DNA from: Brachypterus glaber
Lineage: Eukaryota; Arthropoda; Insecta; Coleoptera; Kateretidae
Direction: 5' to 3'
Length of the DNA: 64,000 nt
NCBI GenBank assembly: GCA_958510825.1
Contig: OY294049.1
Span: 9,672,001 to 9,736,000, forward strand
A model generated the notes under the pieces. The model did not search any database. It was not told the origin of the DNA and saw only the letters and a program-made list of their open reading frames with translations. Of this stretch, positions 22,658 to 35,262 are shown in pieces; position 1 is the first letter of the stretch, and each line of letters opens with the position of its first letter. The translations under genes were made by a program, and so were the position numbers.

Positions 22658-23639
22658 AAACAATGAAAAATAGTACTAACACTAAATTCTTGGAAACAAG
22701 AACTAATTGAACTTTTTAACTTAAAAAGAAAGAAAAGAATATGTTTATATCAACTATTTTTATACTTGCAACACGTATCTAACGCAAGTATCACAAATAC
22801 TTAATAATAGAATATTTTTCCTCTATGTGTATAATCAGACTAAAGTAATATAATAATAATATAATAACAGGTTAACATTAGTTGATATAATTTACGGTTT
22901 GGCCAGCTTCACAAAGCTCCACATTTAAAGTGGTAAAATTGTGAGCTTAAAGATCTGTTTAAATTTAATAGTATTTGGAGCATTTGTCCGTTAGAAAACA
23001 TGCTTCAAACGTCTCGAAGGGACACGCAAAGAGTGCAACAAAATTAAACTTTGTGAGTTACTTTTGCGCATTCAAAGTATTTTCTGTAAAAAATTATAAT
23101 ATATAATGCAAACATTTCTTTCAAAAATTTGTTTTTGAATTTTATTTTTTTTTTGTTTTTTATAAATATGGGGAAAGTGTACAATGTTTTGTTTGCAGTA
23201 GTATTTTGTGCGCGAAATTTCCTAGTATTATTTTTATAAATTACAAGTTATATTTATTTTTAAATTAAATGTGATCATTTTAAAATTGATTTGAAATGTA
23301 TATAGGGTGTGACGATGATTATATCAGCATTTTATCCTTGAATACATGATTTATGACTGTAAGTAACTGTAGGTGATGTAAAGAATGTAAAAATTACTCT
23401 CATTGTTCACTTAAGAGAAGTTTAGTTAGTCTAGCCCACCTAACTTTATTATTTTTGGGGGATTCTTTTTAATTTCCATTTCAAGGTGTTTTTTTCCTGA
23501 AAGGTTTTAGTCGATCGGATTATTTTCTTTTAAGACATTTAGACATTTAGAAATATATATATATATACAAAGAAAAATATGAAGAAAAGTGGCTAAAAAA
23601 TTCGGTTTTTATTAAATAACTGAGGAACCCTTTGTGATA

Positions 23640-24240
23640 CAGCAACGAGGTTTTGAATATGAACTAATCTTAACAAGGCCCATCTTCGTATGTTATTTTC
23701 ATATTCTTATTTTAAGCAGGGGCGTGCGGACCCCTTTCAAAAAAAAGTCCAAAATGATCAAAATTTGCGTTACGTAATACTTGAACGTTCCCAAACCGGT
23801 TATTGCCTATGGTTTTCCATCTCTATTTTTTTTGTTTAGAGGTTGCTCGTACAGTGTTACACTATATGACATTTTTTCTGTATTTTTACTCAAGAAATCT
23901 ATATTTTTTAGAAAAAATCCAAAAAAAACTACACATAAAAAAGTTTGGGGCAAAAATGTGTTAAGCCTCACATATTTTGTCCGTCTGGATAAATTCAAAA
24001 AAATAAATTAACATAAACTTATTGCCCTTATTAATACTAGTATACATGCAAAAGCTCGTCGCTCTAGCTTAAAAGGTACCAGAGTTATTAATTAAAAACC
24101 TTATTTTTATTACAATTTTAAATTAGCGGTAGCTCCCTTAAGGCTCATTTCCGGACCAACCTTTATAGGAACTTTTTTTATATTTTTGGATGTAGAATCA
24201 CCTCTTAAATTTTGGCATGTCAGTTATTGATCACCCAGTA
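23640..24240. repeat. Repeat of the GGTACCAGAGTT/GTTATTGATCACCC family
   Basis: It matches 39.0-40.25 kb and 41.3-42.2 kb (shared ATGCAAAAGCTCGTCGCTCT and TGTCAGTTATTGATCACCC). A GTTACGTAATACTTGAACG terminus of another MITE lies inside it at 23770-23792. Confidence 0.6.
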
Positions 24241-25134
24241 TATTATTCATAGTAAATAGTGTATTGAATTCTCCCAAATAATTAAAAAAAATTCTTTTTT
24301 TGGAAAAACGAAGTTTTTTAATGTTTTTTATTATTTTTTAAATTCTATTTTTGCGAAAAACGAAAAATAAAAAAAAATCAAAAAAAAAACAAAAAAAAAA
24401 AAATAAAAAAACTATTTTTTTTATTTTTTATAATTTTTTTATTTTCTTCTTGCGAAAAGCGAAAAAAAAATAAAAAAAAATAAAAATTATATATGTATAT
24501 ATATATATTTTTTTTAAGTCCAAACCAAAACCAAACTAAAACCAAAAAAGTCCAAACCCCATAACTTTTTTGTTTGGGGGGGACTACTTTCAAAATTTTT
24601 AGAATTGATCCTTATAATAAAAGCAATTTTTCCTGAAAAAGTTACGTTAATCGGAATTTTCTTTCAGCTTTTTTCAACTTTTGAAAAGTTTAACATAACT
24701 TTTTTGTTTTTGGGGGGATTACTTTCAAAATTGGTAGAATTAATCCTTGTAATAAAGTAATTTTTCCTGAAAAAGTTACGTTAATCGGAATTTTCATTCA
24801 GCATTTTTCAATTTTTTTTAATGGGGGGTTACATAACTTTTTTGTTTTTGGGGGGATTACTTTCAAAAACAATAGGGATCTTGCCCTCATAGAACCTAAT
24901 TTTTCCTGAAGATTTCAATACCATCGGATTATTCGTTCTTGAGTTATCGTGTCTACAAAAATCTGACATCAGACAGAGGGACGGACGGACAGACTGACAT
25001 TTGAAACAAAAGTTGCTTATTTTTCATGAAACAAATTAATATCCAAGAATTTTTTGTCTAGGACGATTTTTGATTTTTTTTTTGAAAATTCGAAACTACC
25101 GGATATTATTCTAGCGCTGGCGCTGTGAATAATA
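24240..25134. mobile_element. MITE of the CTATTCACAG...CTGTGAAT family, long copy
   Basis: Ends TATTATTCATAG and the inverse in GCTGTGAATAATATA. It holds three copies of ATAACTTTTTTGTTTTTGGG and a GACGGACGGACAGACTGACA run. The A/T block 24290-24510 is low complexity. Confidence 0.65.
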
Positions 25135-25498
25135 TAATAATATGTATAAGTTCTATAATAAAGAAAGTGTGTTTGAACAGAAAAAAAAAATGAAAATAAA
25201 AACAATGCAAATCTCACGATAGATCAGTGGATATCTACAATGATTTACCATGGTATTTTAAACAAAAGGTCACATTTTATTTAAATATTTTAATATTATT
25301 ATCATTATTTATTTATTTTCTTTTAATCTTAAGATCTTGTATAATACAAGTTTTATTCAGAATTGCAGTTACCTAGACTGGGTAACCGAGTAGCCCCCCC
25401 AAACCTACATTTTTGATTTTTTGCTTATAAAAATATTTGTTATAGTTTTTTGATAATTTTTTTTCAAGGAAATTTTTTGACTTGTATACCGTATATAA

Positions 25499-25899
25499 TA
25501 TAAATAATATTTCTTTGTATTTAGGTTTAGTTTATTAAAAAACAAAATTATTATCTGCCGAGCGCTTTCGGAATTTTAATCCATCATCAGGGCTGGCATT
25601 GTCAATGCCTTACAGGATGTAGCAGGTGAATATAAAAGAATTTGGTATACATTTAGAGCAAAAAGGGACAATTACAGATACTTTAAAAACTTAAAACTAA
25701 AATAAAATGCGGGACAACATGAAATTTAAAATTACTTTCAAAAAAGTCCAAACCAAATTCTTTTATATTCACCTGCTACATCCTGTAAGGCATTGACAAT
25801 GCCAGCCCTGATGATGGATTAAAATTCCGAAAGCACTCAGCAGATAATAATTTTGTTTTTTAATAAACTATACCTAAATACAAAGAAATATTATTTATA
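25499..25899. mobile_element. Foldback MITE with about 155-bp arms
   Basis: TATAAATAATATTTCTTTGT is mirrored at the right end. The arms carry ATTCCGAAAGC and CCCTGATGATGGATTAAAAT, a CTGATGA...GAAA pair. The loop is about 25650-25750. Confidence 0.8.
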
Positions 25900-25975
25900 A
25901 TTTTTTTTTAAATTTTATATGTATAAGTTTAAGAGAAAGTCATTTTGAGACAGATGTTTTTAGTTTTGTATTATT

Positions 25976-26579
25976 AGTCCAGTCAAATAATAAATGTAAA
26001 TTGCACTAAATGTACACGGGCTGATATTTTAAAGGGTAGTAGTGGATGGTAACAGTACACTCCTGTTAGTTTTTCACCGGCTGATTTGCCTAAGGGGTGT
26101 CCGCTATCTTGAATTTTAGAAGTGAGTTGCTTAATATCTTACGATAAAAATGCATATAACCAATTTTGTTAAGAAGAAAATTTCCAACAATTTTTGCTTG
26201 GATAATTTTTTTAATATATGAATAACAATCGAGTTTATTCAAAATTGCCATGTTGGAGATGAAATTGTTTTTTTCCATTTTTCAGTTAAATTGTACATCG
26301 GACGATAAAAGTGGTGATAAGCAAACTTGTAGCTCTTGAAATTCTCTATAATTTTCATGTATTATAAATTTTCATAGGTACTTTGGTACGGTTACGATTG
26401 TCATTTATATATTAAAACTATGAATCAGCCAAAAAAATTTCTCCTTAAGAAAATTGGTTATATGCATTTTTCGTAAGATGCATATTTAGCGAGATAACCG
26501 CACTCATCCCTAAAATTCAAGATAGCGGACACCCCTTAGCAAATTTGGGATAGGAATTTCTCGTTATTTAACTGGACTA
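25976..26579. mobile_element. Foldback element with AGTCCAGT ends at a TA site
   Basis: AGTCCAGTCAAATAA is mirrored by TTATTTAACTGGACT; TA flanks both. Other copies, mostly single arms, lie at 28905-29165, 36530-37015, 52250-52610 and 63435-63735, all sharing CTGATATTTTAAAGG and GGTGTCCGC. Confidence 0.75.
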
Positions 26580-27410
26580 TATCACAGCCACGCGATCTCC
26601 CTAGCGTTTTAGATTATGCTAACCAGATTATATTTATAAGTTATTTATTCCTTAAAATTTCTGATTTGTAGGTATATAAAACTATTAATTAAAGTTTTCG
26701 CCTTTGAAAGTATAAAAAGTGCAATACAGGAAAGCCTCCTGAAGCCAACAATTTGAATAAAAAGGTTTTATAAAGTAAGTTGCTTTTCAAATTCTGAGGT
26801 GCTTGAAAAATGCGTATCCTTGAAAATTTTCGCTTGCAGTTACACGGAAAGAAATTAGTGGGCTCTGCGCTATACATTATAAGATATTTGGTAACAGTGG
26901 CAAATTATAGTGATTTAAGCTATAGATTATAAGGGACACAATAACTAATAATGTTAAAAATAAATTGGAAACGATTATATATATTACAGACACGATTATA
27001 TTTATTACAGGCACTATTATAAATTTACAGAAATTTTATTATATTATAAAAATTATTAGCACGGACAATAATTAAATCTATTTAAGCTATAAATGCCATA
27101 CTATTTGTTATATTTTATTATTCACTAAACAATTAAAGTATTTCATATAAATTTTTACACTGACTGCCATAATTGTAAGAGAAAGCCTTGTATTTATATA
27201 ATAAGCGATTATAATTTGCTTGGTATGTGTGTTATAGCGCTCCTAGCTATAATTTTTTTTTTTCCGTGTACCAAAATTTTTATTAATAGATTTTATAAAA
27301 TAGTACGATCTATCAAACTGGGAAATGTGAAAATTTAAGATTTATAAAATTTTTAGGCAGCGGCGCTAAACATACATACGTACATAAGTACTTAAATTTA
27401 AACTTAAAAA
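26580..27410. other. A+T-rich stretch, no gene or element recognised
   Basis: Nothing assignable was seen apart from short A/T runs. Confidence 0.5.
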
Positions 27411-27546
27411 GTATTTCGAGGTTTATTTGTGGGATGTGGGACAGCGTTGGGTTATCAAAACTATATTTTTATAGATTGCCAATCTATAAAAATATAGTTT
27501 TGATAACCCAACGCTGTCCCTCATCCCACAAATAAACCTCGAAATA
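27411..27546. repeat. Near-perfect palindrome with almost no loop
   Basis: Arms of about 67 bp (left starts GTATTTCGAGGTTTATTTGT) meet at ATAGATTG/CCAATCTAT with a central loop of one or two bases. I count one mismatch between the arms. Confidence 0.9.
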
Positions 27547-27723
27547 CATTGCCAAGGAGACAAACCACCTAAAAAGTATTTTTAGAGGTTTCCCCTACCC
27601 ATTTAAGGATTTATAAAATAATTTGCTCTTGGAATTATTAGAAATAGCTGGTCCTAGAGTTTCAATTCCTCTAATTTAAAAATTCTGAAAAAATTTCCTG
27701 CGGTGAAAAACTTTACTGATATT

Positions 27724-27952
27724 AAGGACAAAAATTTTTAATTTTAAACAAAATTATAAAAATATTAATTTATTATTCCATCAATCTATTTTCTAATCAT
27801 CGTGCAGAGTTGACTCTTGGTACTGAAGAGGGCCAGCAGCCCGAAACTGTCAGTCTAGCAATATCTCTCTGTACGATGATTAGAAAATAGATTGATGGAA
27901 TAATAAATTAATATTTTTATAATTTTGTTTAAAATTAAAAATTTCTGTCCTT
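27724..27952. mobile_element. Palindromic MITE with hammerhead-like loop, reference copy
   Basis: Arms starting AAGGACAAAAATTTTTAATT and running through ATCAATCTATTTTCTAATCA are inverted. The loop contains CTGAAGA, a GGGC/GCCC hairpin, then GAAAC. Related copies lie at 28143-28262, 35770-35880, 37019-37110, 40334-40498 and 41831-42029. Confidence 0.8.
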
Positions 27953-28142
27953 ACTAATTTTACGTCTAACCACCCGTTAGTGGTACTATGAGCTTGAGAC
28001 ACACAAGTCTTCAACTTGCTACCATTCAAAGTCTCCAGATTAGGAGAGGTATAAGTAGTTGTCTACATCTAGAAATAGATGGCGCACGAGTCTACATCAA
28101 TCTAATGGCTATATTCCTTTTGCGAGTAAAGTCTAAAAACGT

Positions 28143-28262
28143 TTTCTTAATCAGCGTGCAGAGTTGACTCTTGGTACTGAAGAGGGCCAGCAGCCCGAAA
28201 CTGTCAGTCTACCAATATCACTCTGTACGATGATTAGAAAATGGATTGATGGAATAATAAAT
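28143..28262. repeat. Partial copy of the hammerhead-like MITE
   Basis: It carries the loop and the right arm; the outer left arm is missing. Confidence 0.7.
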
Positions 28263-28904
28263 TTACTGATATTGTTACCAATCATGTAAAATAGTGTGGG
28301 TACGCCTGGGTGGGCCGTTGTAGTTAGTGCGGGTAATGCCCTTTTTTAAATATAAAAAGAATAATTAATAAATGTTTTAATTACTTTCAAATATTTAATA
28401 TTGCAGACTGTTGTTTTAAAGTTGAAATAGTATTTGCAGAAAGTTGAAAGGATAACACTTTCTCCAAAAGTAAAAAACGATAAACATTTACAAATGTTAC
28501 GCATCAAAAATATTAAATAAATAAATCATGATTTATGCTAAATCTTAATAGAAAAAACATGTATAAATAAATAAATAACAATCGAATTGTGCAATTAATA
28601 ATATCCACTTATTTTTAATTATTTCTGCCATCGTTGTGCATAAAAGAATTATTTACCTATCTATGTAAAGAATACATTTTTTTATAGCCGAGAATATTAT
28701 ATTTCGAGATGATTAGGTATATCGGAGTGCGAGGCTATAATATTTTTCTTGCCCATTAAAATAAAAACAATTGAAAAACTACTAAAATACAGGAACTTTA
28801 GAATATGTAATTTGTAAAACTTATCAAAATAAACAAATTTCATTAAAATCAACAGCACGCGTGAAATATGTGATATTACCCACACCCGTGTGCAAAAATG
28901 CTCA

Positions 28905-29165
28905 CGGCCTGATATTTTAAAGGGTAGTAATGAATGGTAACGGAACACCCCTGTTAGTCTTCCACCGGGGGATTTGCGTAAAGGGTGTCCGCCATCTTGA
29001 ATTTTAGGGGTGAGTGTGGTTATCTCGGTAAATAAGTATTTTAAGGTAAAGATGCATATTATCAATTTTGTTAAGGAGAAAATTTGCAACAATTTTTGTT
29101 TAGATAATTTTTTTATTATATTTCGTAACGATCGAGTTAAAAATAGCCATATCGACACTCCCAAA
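28905..29165. repeat. Single arm of the AGTCCAGT foldback family
   Basis: It matches the left arm of 25976-26579, from CCTGATATTTTAAAGGGTAG onward. The open frame read through it is not a gene. Confidence 0.65.
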
Positions 29166-29369
29166 AAACAAGGATGTAACTCAAGTTAGACCCATTTTGA
29201 GTTATACTCATAGGTAAACTCCTTGAAAAAAGACACACATGGTGGTACTACTCAGGTTTCTCCACAGTCCACCTTAAGCAAAAGTTTACTTAAAATCACT
29301 AAAGTAGGAAATTCTAAACTTGAATATTATCAGAAACAAACAGTAAATAAACAATAAATACTTAAACAG

Positions 29370-30310
29370 TTAAATAGAGAATTTTATAAGCTTTCAAATG
29401 ATGTATCACATGACTTCCTTTTCCACTTCAATCATTTACCCACCCTTAAATAACAAAAAAATATTTTAGAAATTTAGCTGTCGTGAAAAATGACAATATA
29501 TGAGTTACGGCTTTGTTGCTTGGGGGTATCGAAAAAGCCATGTTGGAGATGATAATAATAACCCTCCCCCAAATGATTTGGCACACGAAAAAACAAAAAC
29601 CTCGAGTGCAGCAGACCAGAGTAGTCAATTCTTATGTATTTTGGGTCGCCTACACTCTAGCGCGTAAAATTCAATTTTGCACTTGCTGTCATGGTAACGA
29701 GCAGAAAAGTAAAATACTAAGAAATATGTTATTTTGCGATCTGAAAACTTCATTTGTTTTTGTACAAATGTTAACTTTTCTATTAGATCGTAGAAAATAT
29801 TCTTTAACATTTAATTGGGACATTTTTGACGTATTTTACCGTAGTCGGGGTTTATGTTTATAGATTAACTTGTTATGATAAAGTAATCTCTAGATGTTTA
29901 TTTAACATTTAAGTTTTTTATATAAAGGTCATCCAGTTTTCTAGTATTCTACTATAATAGTTACAAATTAAATATAAACAATTAAATAAATAAAGATTAA
30001 TGTATTGTTTTTTAAAGTGCTCCGTATAATTTATTTAATTTATGGCTATTTATGGTTCTTTTACTTCAGTTTTATTTTAAATTTCATCTGTAAAACATAT
30101 GTGCATATGAGTTTTAGTTTTTAAGAAAAGTAGATTTTTTCAATCATTTAGAAATTTTAGTTTTAATTATGCAAATCACGTGAAATTTTTTAATTTTTAC
30201 TTTTATTATGATATAAATTAAAACTTAAAACTCATCACCTGATGCAAACTTAAATTTTATAAAATGTCTTCAGATAAAAAAAAATTGAACTATAAACTAA
30301 ATAAGTTAAA
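29370..30310. other. A+T-rich stretch, no gene seen
   Basis: The open frames across 29450-29860 show no recognisable domain. 29365-29420 is a fragment of the 18614-19342 family (AGAGAATTTTATAAGCTTTC). Confidence 0.45.
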
Positions 30311-30540
30311 TTCTCATACTATTCTACTTAATTAAGCATCCCCTAAGTTCAGGACTTGTGTGGGCTAGTAGTAGAGGGAACCACCGGCTTTAATTGACTT
30401 TCGAACTAATATATCTAGGGAGTACGCCTTCGCCAAATTTCAATTATTAATTAACTAAAAAAGGCAATCGGCGCCAGTGAGGTTTGAACTCATGATCATT
30501 AGCTCAGTGTCAATGCTATATCTTGTCTTGTTTGTTCCTA
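30311..30540 (-). repeat. tRNA-related SINE, copy 1 (minus strand)
   Basis: This is the reverse complement of the SINE at 33.1 kb. Its box B reads GTTCAAACC on the minus strand (30489-30481), and the body is nearly identical to the other copy through the CCACCGGCTTTAATTGACTT segment. Box A is degraded. Confidence 0.65.
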
Positions 30541-31004
30541 TGCTTGGTCTGTGGGATCGAAACACAAATATACCACTGGTAGCGAACGTTAAAATTACTA
30601 TTTTTCAAATAGGGCGCCTACCAGAAGCTTGTTTCAGGGCGCCGAAATGCTAAGGCCGGCCCTGACCATTAACTCTTAAAAATGGTGCATTTTTAGTAGA
30701 CCATAGCTCCCTAAGTATAGATTTACTGAAGTACATGTATTATATATTGTATATAAGGTTTTTTCTTAGATTTTTATGTAAACTCACCCTGCGTCATTAA
30801 AATTTCGGTTTTCAACATTTTAGTATTTAATTTTTCGTCCTCCAATTTTTATCGAAAACGGTTAATCCTACAGTATTACAAGAGTACTTTTTTTATGTAT
30901 TTGGACTTGAGAAATCATATTTCAAAAATAAAATTACAAAAAAGTTACACAGAAGGATTAAAAAAAATCCATGTATTTGCCACCATTTTTGTATTTTAAT
31001 AACA

Positions 31005-31146
31005 ATAATTGAAGAGTATAACTTGCAAAGAGTCTAAGTGCCATTTAGCCCCTTTTATACTCTTCTGTTATGGCACTATAAGTTACAGTTACAAAGGGTC
31101 TGTGCAAATGGCACTTAGACTCTTTGCGAGTTATACTCTTCAATTA
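31005..31146. repeat. Palindromic element, 142 bp
   Basis: TAATTGAAGAGTATAACTTG is mirrored at the right. The arms share AAGAGTCTAAGTGCCATTT. Confidence 0.75.
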
Positions 31147-31481
31147 TTAAAATAATTATATTAATTTCTAAAAAATCATGCATTTTGGGGTTAGTAGAGT
31201 AGAAAATTTGGTTTTGCCTAAACTAATTCGTCCGTGATTTTATTTAACATCTTCAAACTAAAAAAAAATAACATTTTTATTAATTCCAAAGTAAACAATG
31301 TTTATTAAACATAGACGAATATAATTTTTTTTAAATATTTTATACCTACTTGATAATATGAATATTATACATTGTATATTATTATTATATTGTTAATTGA
31401 TTCGTTCTAAGGTTATGCATAAATTACATACTTCCTTAGTACTGATTTCTGAAAGGTAGGTCAGTTATAAGTTAGTATCTA

Positions 31482-31597
31482 AGCTGTATTTTTTTCGAAA
31501 TAATTCGAAAACTAAAAAAGATACGTAAACAAATGCTAGAGTAAAAACAAAGCTACCTAGCATTTTTTTAGTTTTTGAATTATTTCGAAAAAAAGAA
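31482..31597. repeat. Inverted repeat
   Basis: TTTTTTTCGAAATAATTCG and its inverse TTGAATTATTTCGAAAAAAA flank about 60 bases. Confidence 0.6.
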
Positions 31598-32467
31598 TTC
31601 TTTTTTTAATTTAAAAAGTATTTTTTGTATTTCAAACTTTTTTTTTTAAATAAGCATTCTAAACCGGTCAAACTTCTGGAACATATCATTAGTACTTAAA
31701 GTAAATTATAAAAGAATTACGATCAATTTCAATTCTTGTGGTAAAGCCGTTGGTTTTATTGCCATTTTATTTTCATCATAACTGCCTTAGTTTTTGTGCT
31801 AGAAACTCAATTGAAAGGTCTTTTCAAGTACTTTTTCGTTTTTCAAAGACGATTTTTAACATTTTGGTCTTATTTTTTTAATTATAACAAATTCCGAAAA
31901 GAAAAAAAAAATGGAAGTTAACATGTCATTTAAAAGCTCTTCTAGAACACCGTGCATGTAATGTTAATTACTTGTGTGAACTGTAATTGTCGTTAATTAA
32001 TTTAAACATATTAAAATTAAAACTTTCTTTGACAATTATTAACTGTTAATTTCATAATTTTGCAAGTTTATACAAATTATGTAGTACTAATTTAGTAATA
32101 CAGTTTTAACAACTAGTTGTTTAATACAACAAGCCGTGAAGATACGTTATACTTCACAGTATGAGATGGTGCATTTTTACAATTATTTAAACGGAAGTAA
32201 AACTGTTTAAAACTCAAAATAATAGTTATTTATATACCAAGAGACTAAACTGGCTGTTTTAGTCCCGCTGCATTAGTGTTTCCTGAGCGAGCGTAGCGAA
32301 AAAGACTTAATTAAGTAATTATAAAAGTTGTGATTTTTGACTTTTCTTCTAATTACTGAGTTTTAGACATAACCTCTTTTGTTGTATACACCGAGTATTT
32401 TTGCAATATGGGCCATCCCTGTGTTTCTATTATGGGCTATATAGAACTATGTATTTAATTTTTCTAG

Positions 32468-32623
32468 GAGGCCAAGAAAAGATCAGCAACAGCCAAGAAT
32501 AGAGGAAAATGGAACGAGGGCGATATGGAACGCGCTATAATAGCGATGAGGCAGTACGAGATGGGTACCTTCAAAGCTTTAAAAATGTTTAATATACCAC
32601 GTTCTATATTAGGAGTTATTTGA
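32468..32623 (+). pseudogene. HTH_psq (Pipsqueak-type) DNA-binding exon fragment, probable transposase relic
   Basis: After a good acceptor (TTTTTCTAG) the plus strand reads an Arg/Lys-rich lead and then KWNEGDMERAIIAMRQ, GTFKALKMFNIPRSIL, ending in a stop at 32621. The pattern W.E..M..AI.A.R, then (G)T..A...F.IPRS.L, is the HTH_psq fold found at the N-terminus of pogo/Tigger-like and jerky-type transposases and of many arthropod proteins that carry a DDE domain. No DDE catalytic domain was seen nearby. It lies inside the CSP intron on the opposite strand. The stop immediately after the recognition helix suggests a decayed copy, though a real exon with an unrecognised partner remains possible. 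Confidence 0.6.
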
Positions 32624-33080
32624 TTTATTATTTCATTTTAGATATAACTTTTATACTTTTAACTTATTGCGACCAATAAGATTGATTGCCACTTCAAATC
32701 TAATATTTATTACACAATTTTGGGGGCAGCCCATATTTAGGGTCAATTTCAAATCGACACAAAAGTGCACCTTCTCACTATTTACAAAATAATGAATTTA
32801 TTATTTGTTTTAATCAATATGAATTTATAACAGGTTATGACTAATTAATATAGCTATCGTTGGGTACGTTTGGTATTGGAATTAAACTTTTTTTTACAAG
32901 AATAAATAAAATGGGTAGCCCATATTTGCTTCCTTTCCTCTACTATTTTTAAAGTACCTAAATATAAATTTTTGGAGTAATTTTACTATAATTTTAAGTG
33001 TTTTTTTTCTGTATATAATGTAATTTTACAATATATTTATACAAATATTACGTTAGCCGTATGGTTTAGGCATAATAAAT

Positions 33081-33335
33081 ACGGGAGGATTGGTGTAGTG
33101 GACTACCGCGTCGTACTTGACGAGTTTACTACCCAAATAGCGTGAGTTAGATTCTCACCGGCGCCGATTTGCCTTTTTCAGTTAATTAATAATTGAAATT
33201 TGGCGAAGGCGTAAGCGGACACTCCCTATAAATTGGTTCGAAAGTCAATTAAAGCCGGTGGTTCCCTCTACTACTAGCCCACACAAGTCCTGGACTTAGG
33301 GGATGCTTAATTAAGTAGAATAGTACGAGGTTAAA
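33081..33335 (+). repeat. tRNA-related SINE, copy 2
   Basis: The head carries a pol III box A (TGGTGTAGTGG at 33091) and a box B-like GTTAGATTC at 33146, spaced as in tRNA genes, then a body shared with an inverted copy at 30.3 kb (CGGTGGTTCCCTCTACTACT and GGGGATGCTTAATTAAGTAG). The tRNA-like head would not fold into a full cloverleaf, so this is a SINE, not a tRNA gene. Confidence 0.7.
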
Positions 33336-34132
33336 CAAAAATGTAATGTAAATGTAACATTAGATATAATAAGTTACACAATATTTACGTCGCATGAGAA
33401 AATTTATCATACACTAGATGGGTCCGAAATGTCTCACCTAGTGGATTGTAAATTTACATAAATCCTTTTTACAGTGTATATAATGCTGTTTGGTACAAAA
33501 ATGTTTGATTTTGGATAAAATATTTCTTTGTTCGAGGTCCGCGGACGTCCGATGTAAACATATAGGTAACACCTCTTTGCTGCGAGGAGTAGGTATAATA
33601 AATAGTTTTTAAATTTACTTTTTATTACAATAGACGTGTGTCATAGGTAGGCAATTATTTTTTTATACTAAAATAGTAAATTAATTCTATTGTATTCAAA
33701 GTTTTTAATTGTATGCAAAATTCTGTGAGATATTACACAAACATAAATATTATGCATAGTTTTGATGTAAGGGTTCGTGCAAAAATTACGTAGAATATTT
33801 TTAGTAGCTTTTACACCCCCCTCTTTGTAAAATACTTAACCTTAAGTATAGTTAGTAACTTTTTTCGGACCTACCCCCAAAATCTTACCAAAGTGTACGA
33901 TCGATCCCTAAATATGCTTCTACTTCCAAGTTGTTACAATAAACATAACGTTGTTTAAGAATGACTCTTATAAGGTCTTATTATAACAGTATACAGTTGT
34001 TACATGTAACAACTTATATTTAATAACTTTAGTTGCGAGGGGTTTTAGATATACAAAACCGTATTTAATACAGTAACGAATGCTCAGTGTATAAAATACA
34101 ACAAAGACAAATAGTTTTGCAAAAATAATCTA

Positions 34133-34628
34133 CAGGGTGATTTATTAGCCCGTTTACAAACTTTGGCAACGAGAAGTAGATTTAATTTTGTGAAGAAATG
34201 TTCATATAAACATAGCTATATGACCTATGCATAGGTCCATAGGATATATCCTTCTTCGTTCATATTTTAGGTAAAAATAACATTTTAAATAGGCTAATAT
34301 ATAAATTTTAACTACAGTAAATGTTCAAAAATTATTCCATTTTCCTCAATACAGAACTGGCAACGACGAACTAAACTTTCTTGCAAGAGTAGTAAATTCA
34401 TAAACAAACAATTTTTGACAGATGATTGTTTAAAATGATGCTACTACTACTAAATTACTAAATTTTGTTTTGCTAAATCATGGCTACTACGTTTTTTCAA
34501 CTTAATTTTTTTAAAAACGCTGTAACTTCTAAATGAAGAAAGGTAGGACTTATGTTTATATGATTTCTTCAAGTTCAGTTCTTATTTTCATTGCCAGAGT
34601 TTGTAAACGGGCTAATAAATGCCCCTGT
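34133..34628. mobile_element. Foldback MITE with CAGGGTGATTTATTAGCCCG ends
   Basis: The left end is mirrored by CGGGCTAATAAATGCCCCTG. A related copy is at about 37375-37935, ending GGGCTAATATAATAAATCAC. Confidence 0.75.
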
Positions 34629-34975
34629 ATAGGAGTAAGTATTGTATAGTTGCCAGCAATATTTTAATTCACTGTTATGAATATTTAACAAATACTTTCT
34701 TTATTTAAACAACTGTATATAATTTGAACATTTAATTTGACCAATTAATATTTAACCCTTTGCGGACGGATATATAATTTTATGAAAAACAAATATTTAT
34801 TTTATTGAAACGTCGATTGAAACTTTATTTTTAAACTCAAAAAAAAGTTGAACATGTCAAAAAATATTGATTAAAAGTCATTTTACACTAAAAATATTAA
34901 AAATATGAATAAACGACGTTGCAGCAACAAAAAAGTATAAGCAAGTGTCGGTTTTTGCTGATCAAATAATGTTTA

Positions 34976-35262
34976 CATCTCTGCTCTTTCACATCTCTAT
35001 TCTTTTACTTCTCTCCTCTTTTACTGCTCTACTCGTTTATTTAACGTTTATAAATGTATATAAATTTAATTATTTTTATTAGTATGCATTGTATGTATGT
35101 CATAATTTTAAATTTGTTAGGTTATTGAAATATTATGACAATGTCAATTATGACATATATTCAGTGTGTACTAATAAAAATACTAAAATTTACGTCAAAT
35201 AAATGAGTAGAGAAGTTTAAGAGGAGAGAAGTAAAAGAGTAGAGATATAAAAGAGTGAGTGC
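34976..35262. mobile_element. Foldback element with CT-rich arms
   Basis: CTCTTTCACATCTCTATTCT and TTTTACTTCTCTCCTCTT are mirrored by AAGAGGAGAGAAGTAAAAGA and GTAGAGATATAAAAGAG. Confidence 0.7.

Noticed and set aside
27815..27870. Functional hammerhead ribozyme
   Set aside because: Only CUGANGA, stem II and GAAA are visible; I could not form both other stems with a UH cleavage site, so I report a hammerhead-like core only.
28697..29164. 155-codon open frame
   Set aside because: It reads through a single arm of a foldback family with several copies in the window.
33081..33170. Possible tRNA gene
   Set aside because: Box A and box B are present but the cloverleaf does not close, and an inverted copy with the same downstream body shows that it is a SINE.
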